DNA of 64,000 bases from Methanoregulaceae archaeon (GTDB lineage: Archaea > Halobacteriota > Methanomicrobia > Methanomicrobiales > Methanospirillaceae): NCBI GenBank assembly GCA_015660965.1, contig JACTVG010000003.1, forward strand, positions 62,001-126,000. Reading direction: 5' to 3'. A model generated the notes under the pieces. It was given only the letters and a program-made list of their open reading frames with translations. It ran no database searches and was not told the origin of the DNA. The stretch's first letter is position 1. Every line of letters begins with the position of its first letter. Shown piece after piece: positions 61,974-64,000 of this stretch. Made by a program: the position numbers and the translations under genes.

Positions 61974-62351
61974 TTATTGCGACTTCAATTCGTCTTTTGC
62001 AATGAATTCAATATCAATCTTATAAAAATGTGTAAACCCACAATTCCAACATTGAACTGTAAGATGCCGATGACCGACTACTACATCATGGGAACTATGA
62101 ACATTGCAGTTTCTGCAGTGTGCATCACTGACCAATTCCCATATATCGTGATCTCCAAGGTGCGTTAAAGTTCCAGGTTTGCTTAAATCTTCAAGCCTTG
62201 GAACGAAGACACGGGTTACCCCGCAATTATCACATGAAACCTGAGCTTTGTAAGGCACAGCCTTTATGACATGTTTGGTGATTTGTTTGCAGTGGTGACA
62301 TTGAGCGCGATGTGTCTTAAATATAAAATGATCATTCATGTGATCGCTCAT
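61974..62351 (-). CDS. Zinc-ribbon protein with three CxxC motifs
   Basis: 125 residues. CxxC pairs: CHHCKQ, CDNCGV, CRNCNV, CWNCGF, that is, four CxxC (two zinc ribbons), separated by a spacer with many His (HLGDHDIWEL, VVVGHRHLTVQC). It is small and basic and probably binds nucleic acid or protein. ATG 62339 (MNDHFIFK) is an alternative start. Not recognised. Confidence 0.7.
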   Translation of the reverse strand: MSDHMNDHFIFKTHRAQCHHCKQITKHVIKAVPYKAQVSCDNCGVTRVFVPRLEDLSKPGTLTHLGDHDIWELVSDAHCRNCNVHSSHDVVVGHRHLTVQCWNCGFTHFYKIDIEFIAKDELKSQ

Positions 62352-62377
62352 ATCATGGTACCTGAACGTGAGGGCTT

Positions 62378-62605
62378 ATGAATTTGACGTATCTTATACA
62401 ATTTAATGGAGAGGGAATCTCTTTTGAAGATAAGAAGAATCTGTTCAAAAGAGGATTTGGAAAAAATACTGGATATGGTCTCTTTTTAATACGCGAAATC
62501 CTTTCTATCACCGGAATTAGTATCAAGGAAACTAGTAATCCGGGTAATAGTGCACGGTTTGAAATTCTTGTACCAAAAGGATCATACAAATTTACGAATG
62601 TCTAA
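62378..62605 (+). pseudogene. C-terminal fragment of a histidine kinase
   Basis: 75 codons: GEGISFEDKKNLFKRGFGKN, TGYGLFLIREILSITGISIKET and FEILVPKGSYKF. This is the G1-to-end part of a HATPase domain and is closely alike to the end of the kinase at 28193 (GKDTGLGLFLIREILAITAITI...MEVPKG). There is no N, H-box or sensor part; G1 Asp is lost. It is a leftover of a related kinase. Confidence 0.7.
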
Positions 62606-62687
62606 ATGAGATAAACATTCAAAAACCGTATCCGATTTAAGAATCATTTTGAAAAAAATATGAAAAAAATATGGATGAGTAGTTAGT

Positions 62688-64000
62688 TTAGTAGTCGCCC
62701 ATACCGCCAGGTGGCATTCCACCCATTCCACCCATACCGCCAGGTGGCATTCCACCCTCAGGTCCTCCGGGAGCCTTGGATGATGCAATTACATCATCAA
62801 TACGCAGTATCATAACCGCAGCTTCTGTAGCAGATGAAATTGCCTGCGTCTTAACACGAAGAGGCTCAACTACCCCTGCTTTCAGCATGTCAGCCGCCTT
62901 ACCTTCAAATACATCCAGACCGAACGTCTTCTTGCCCTTCTTATGGGCTTCCTTGATCGCGACGAGCATGTCAATCGGGTCAAGTCCTGCATTCTCTGCA
63001 AGGGTTCTCGGAATTATCTCGAGTGCGTCTGCGAATGCATTGATAGCGAGCTGTGCCCTGCCCCCGACGCTTGCCGCGAACTCGTGGAGACGGAGCGAGA
63101 GCTCGGTCTCAGGTGCACCGCCACCGGCTACGACTTTATGGTCCTCAAAGACGACCCCGACAACACGGAGTGCATCATGGATCGCTCTCTCAAGTTCATC
63201 GACAACGTGCTCAGTTCCTCCACGGACGATAATAGATACTGCCTTGGGGTTCTTACACTGTTCGACAAAGGTCATCTCTTCGCCAGAGACCTTACGCTCT
63301 TCGACAAGTCCTGCATTGCCCAACTCTTCCTTATTAATTGCATCGATAGATGAAACAAGGCTGCCACCAGTTGCTCGTGCCAGCTTCTCCATGTCGCTCT
63401 TCTTAACACGACGTACAGCAAAGATACCAGCCTTTGCGAGGTAGTGCTGAGCGATATCATCGATACCTTTCTGACAGAAGAGAACATTTGCGCCGCTTTT
63501 GATAACCTTGTCGACAATGTTCTTAACCATGCGTTCCTCTTCATCGAGAAATGCTTGGAGTTGATCAGGGCTGGTAATGTTGATCTCTGCGTCAACTTCT
63601 GTTTTTTTGAACTCAACTGCTGCATTAAGCAGGAGGATCTTTGCGTTTATAACCTTCTTTGGCATTGATGGGTGAACGCGTTCTTTGTCCACGAGGACGC
63701 CTTCAATTATCTCAGAATCATCGACGCTGCCACCAGCTTTCTTCTCTACTTTAATATTATCGATATCAACGGTGCCGTCCTTATCGGCTACCATGGTAAC
63801 TGCTTTAACAACAAGTTCACAGAGAGCATCTTTTGATGCTTCGGCACCCTTACCGGTCATCGCGGTTTCCGCGATCTTTTTTAGCATCGGTTTGTCGGTT
63901 GCCTTAACATCAATAGCAATGTCCTTTAAGAACTCCTGAGCCTTCTCGGCAGCCTGTCGGTAACCCGCGGCAATGATTGTCGGGTGAACATCCTGTTCGA
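62688..64000 (-). CDS. thsA: Thermosome subunit (group II chaperonin), partial
   Basis: The 5' end lies beyond the right window edge; the open frame is continuous to 64000 ([20 protein letters not shown]). Motifs: [56 protein letters not shown], and the Gly/Met tail [19 protein letters not shown]. It folds proteins with ATP in a double ring. Inside, the repeated tail is encoded by two 27-nt direct repeats (62698-62724 and 62731-62757). Confidence 0.95.
   Translation of the reverse strand, partial: EQDVHPTIIAAGYRQAAEKAQEFLKDIAIDVKATDKPMLKKIAETAMTGKGAEASKDALCELVVKAVTMVADKDGTVDIDNIKVEKKAGGSVDDSEIIEGVLVDKERVHPSMPKKVINAKILLLNAAVEFKKTEVDAEINITSPDQLQAFLDEEERMVKNIVDKVIKSGANVLFCQKGIDDIAQHYLAKAGIFAVRRVKKSDMEKLARATGGSLVSSIDAINKEELGNAGLVEERKVSGEEMTFVEQCKNPKAVSIIVRGGTEHVVDELERAIHDALRVVGVVFEDHKVVAGGGAPETELSLRLHEFAASVGGRAQLAINAFADALEIIPRTLAENAGLDPIDMLVAIKEAHKKGKKTFGLDVFEGKAADMLKAGVVEPLRVKTQAISSATEAAVMILRIDDVIASSKAPGGPEGGMPPGGMGGMGGMPPGGMGDY
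62698..62757. repeat. 27-bp direct repeat in the thermosome tail
   Basis: Two identical 27-nt copies at a 33-bp offset encode the GGMPPGGMG repeats of the thermosome C-terminus. This is expected for the Gly/Met tail of group II chaperonins and is a likely site of copy-number change. Confidence 0.7.

Noticed and set aside
62698-62757. 27-bp repeats as a mobile or CRISPR element
   Set aside because: They lie inside the thermosome reading frame and encode its Gly/Met tail.
1-64000. tRNA, rRNA or CRISPR arrays
   Set aside because: No cloverleaf, rRNA-like or regularly spaced repeat sequence was recognised by eye. A tRNA covariance search would be decisive.

Overview
The window is archaeal and almost certainly from a methanogen of the order Methanomicrobiales (Methanoregula/Methanosphaerula-like). 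The evidence is a group II chaperonin (thermosome) with a Gly/Met tail, the archaeal FAD synthase RibL, a dihydropteroate-synthase-like protein of the methanogen type, a four-subunit pyruvate:ferredoxin oxidoreductase, a form III RuBisCO, an archaeal type IV pilin-like protein, DUF169, DUF2284 and DUF5714 proteins, and histidine kinases carrying the 'TRHDILNQL' H-box. Bulk DNA is AT-rich (lines sampled at 34.7 and 40.3 kb are about 37-38% GC). There are no rRNA, tRNA or CRISPR features that I can see.

Layout. 0-13.3 kb is an accessory stretch rich in envelope proteins. It holds a PH-like membrane protein, an orphan ModF-type ATPase, an operon of a PAS/tandem-RyR protein and a membrane-anchored TIR protein, several zinc-ribbon/TM proteins, a pilin, a frameshifted histidine phosphatase, and two divergent lipoproteins (a transglutaminase-like protein and a chagasin-type inhibitor). 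13.3-20 kb holds an MFS exporter, a PNPOx-like flavoprotein, a CHASE4-HAMP-PAS sensor without output domain, form III RuBisCO and an HprK-like P-loop protein. 20-30 kb holds SdpI, TspO and many small membrane proteins, a MacB-like ABC system with its own XRE regulator and DUF2178 protein, a nitroreductase, and a large histidine kinase. 30-33 kb is an iron locus (DtxR-FeoA regulator and FeoB) behind a perfect inverted-repeat operator.

34.4-36.6 kb is an ABC exporter. 36.7-40.4 kb is a nitrogenase-like operon (two component-1-type subunits plus a NifH-like reductase). It is strikingly GC-rich (63-73% in sampled lines) and looks horizontally acquired. 40.4-50.2 kb holds a methyltransferase, endonuclease V with acylphosphatase, an Fe-S aldo/keto reductase, flavin proteins, many small or broken genes, and a DrrAB-type exporter. 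50.2-57.2 kb is a housekeeping block (truA, a PHP phosphoesterase, a DHPS-like protein, parvulin, JAMM, ribL, DUF5714, DUF2284, ferredoxin, DUF169). 57.2-64 kb holds a KhtTU-like K+/H+ antiporter, por genes in the order B-A-G-D, a kinase remnant and the thermosome, which runs off the right edge.

The two most interesting systems are the TIR plus PAS/tandem-RyR pair at 2.4-4.8 kb, a candidate NAD-derived nucleotide signalling module, and the transferred nitrogenase-like reductase at 36.8-40.4 kb. The window also has many decayed or split genes: a histidine phosphatase, a SixA fragment, an MFS fragment, a TMEM175 fragment, an amber-interrupted membrane gene, a kinase C-terminal fragment, and a porB with no conventional start codon that would keep its Cys motif.
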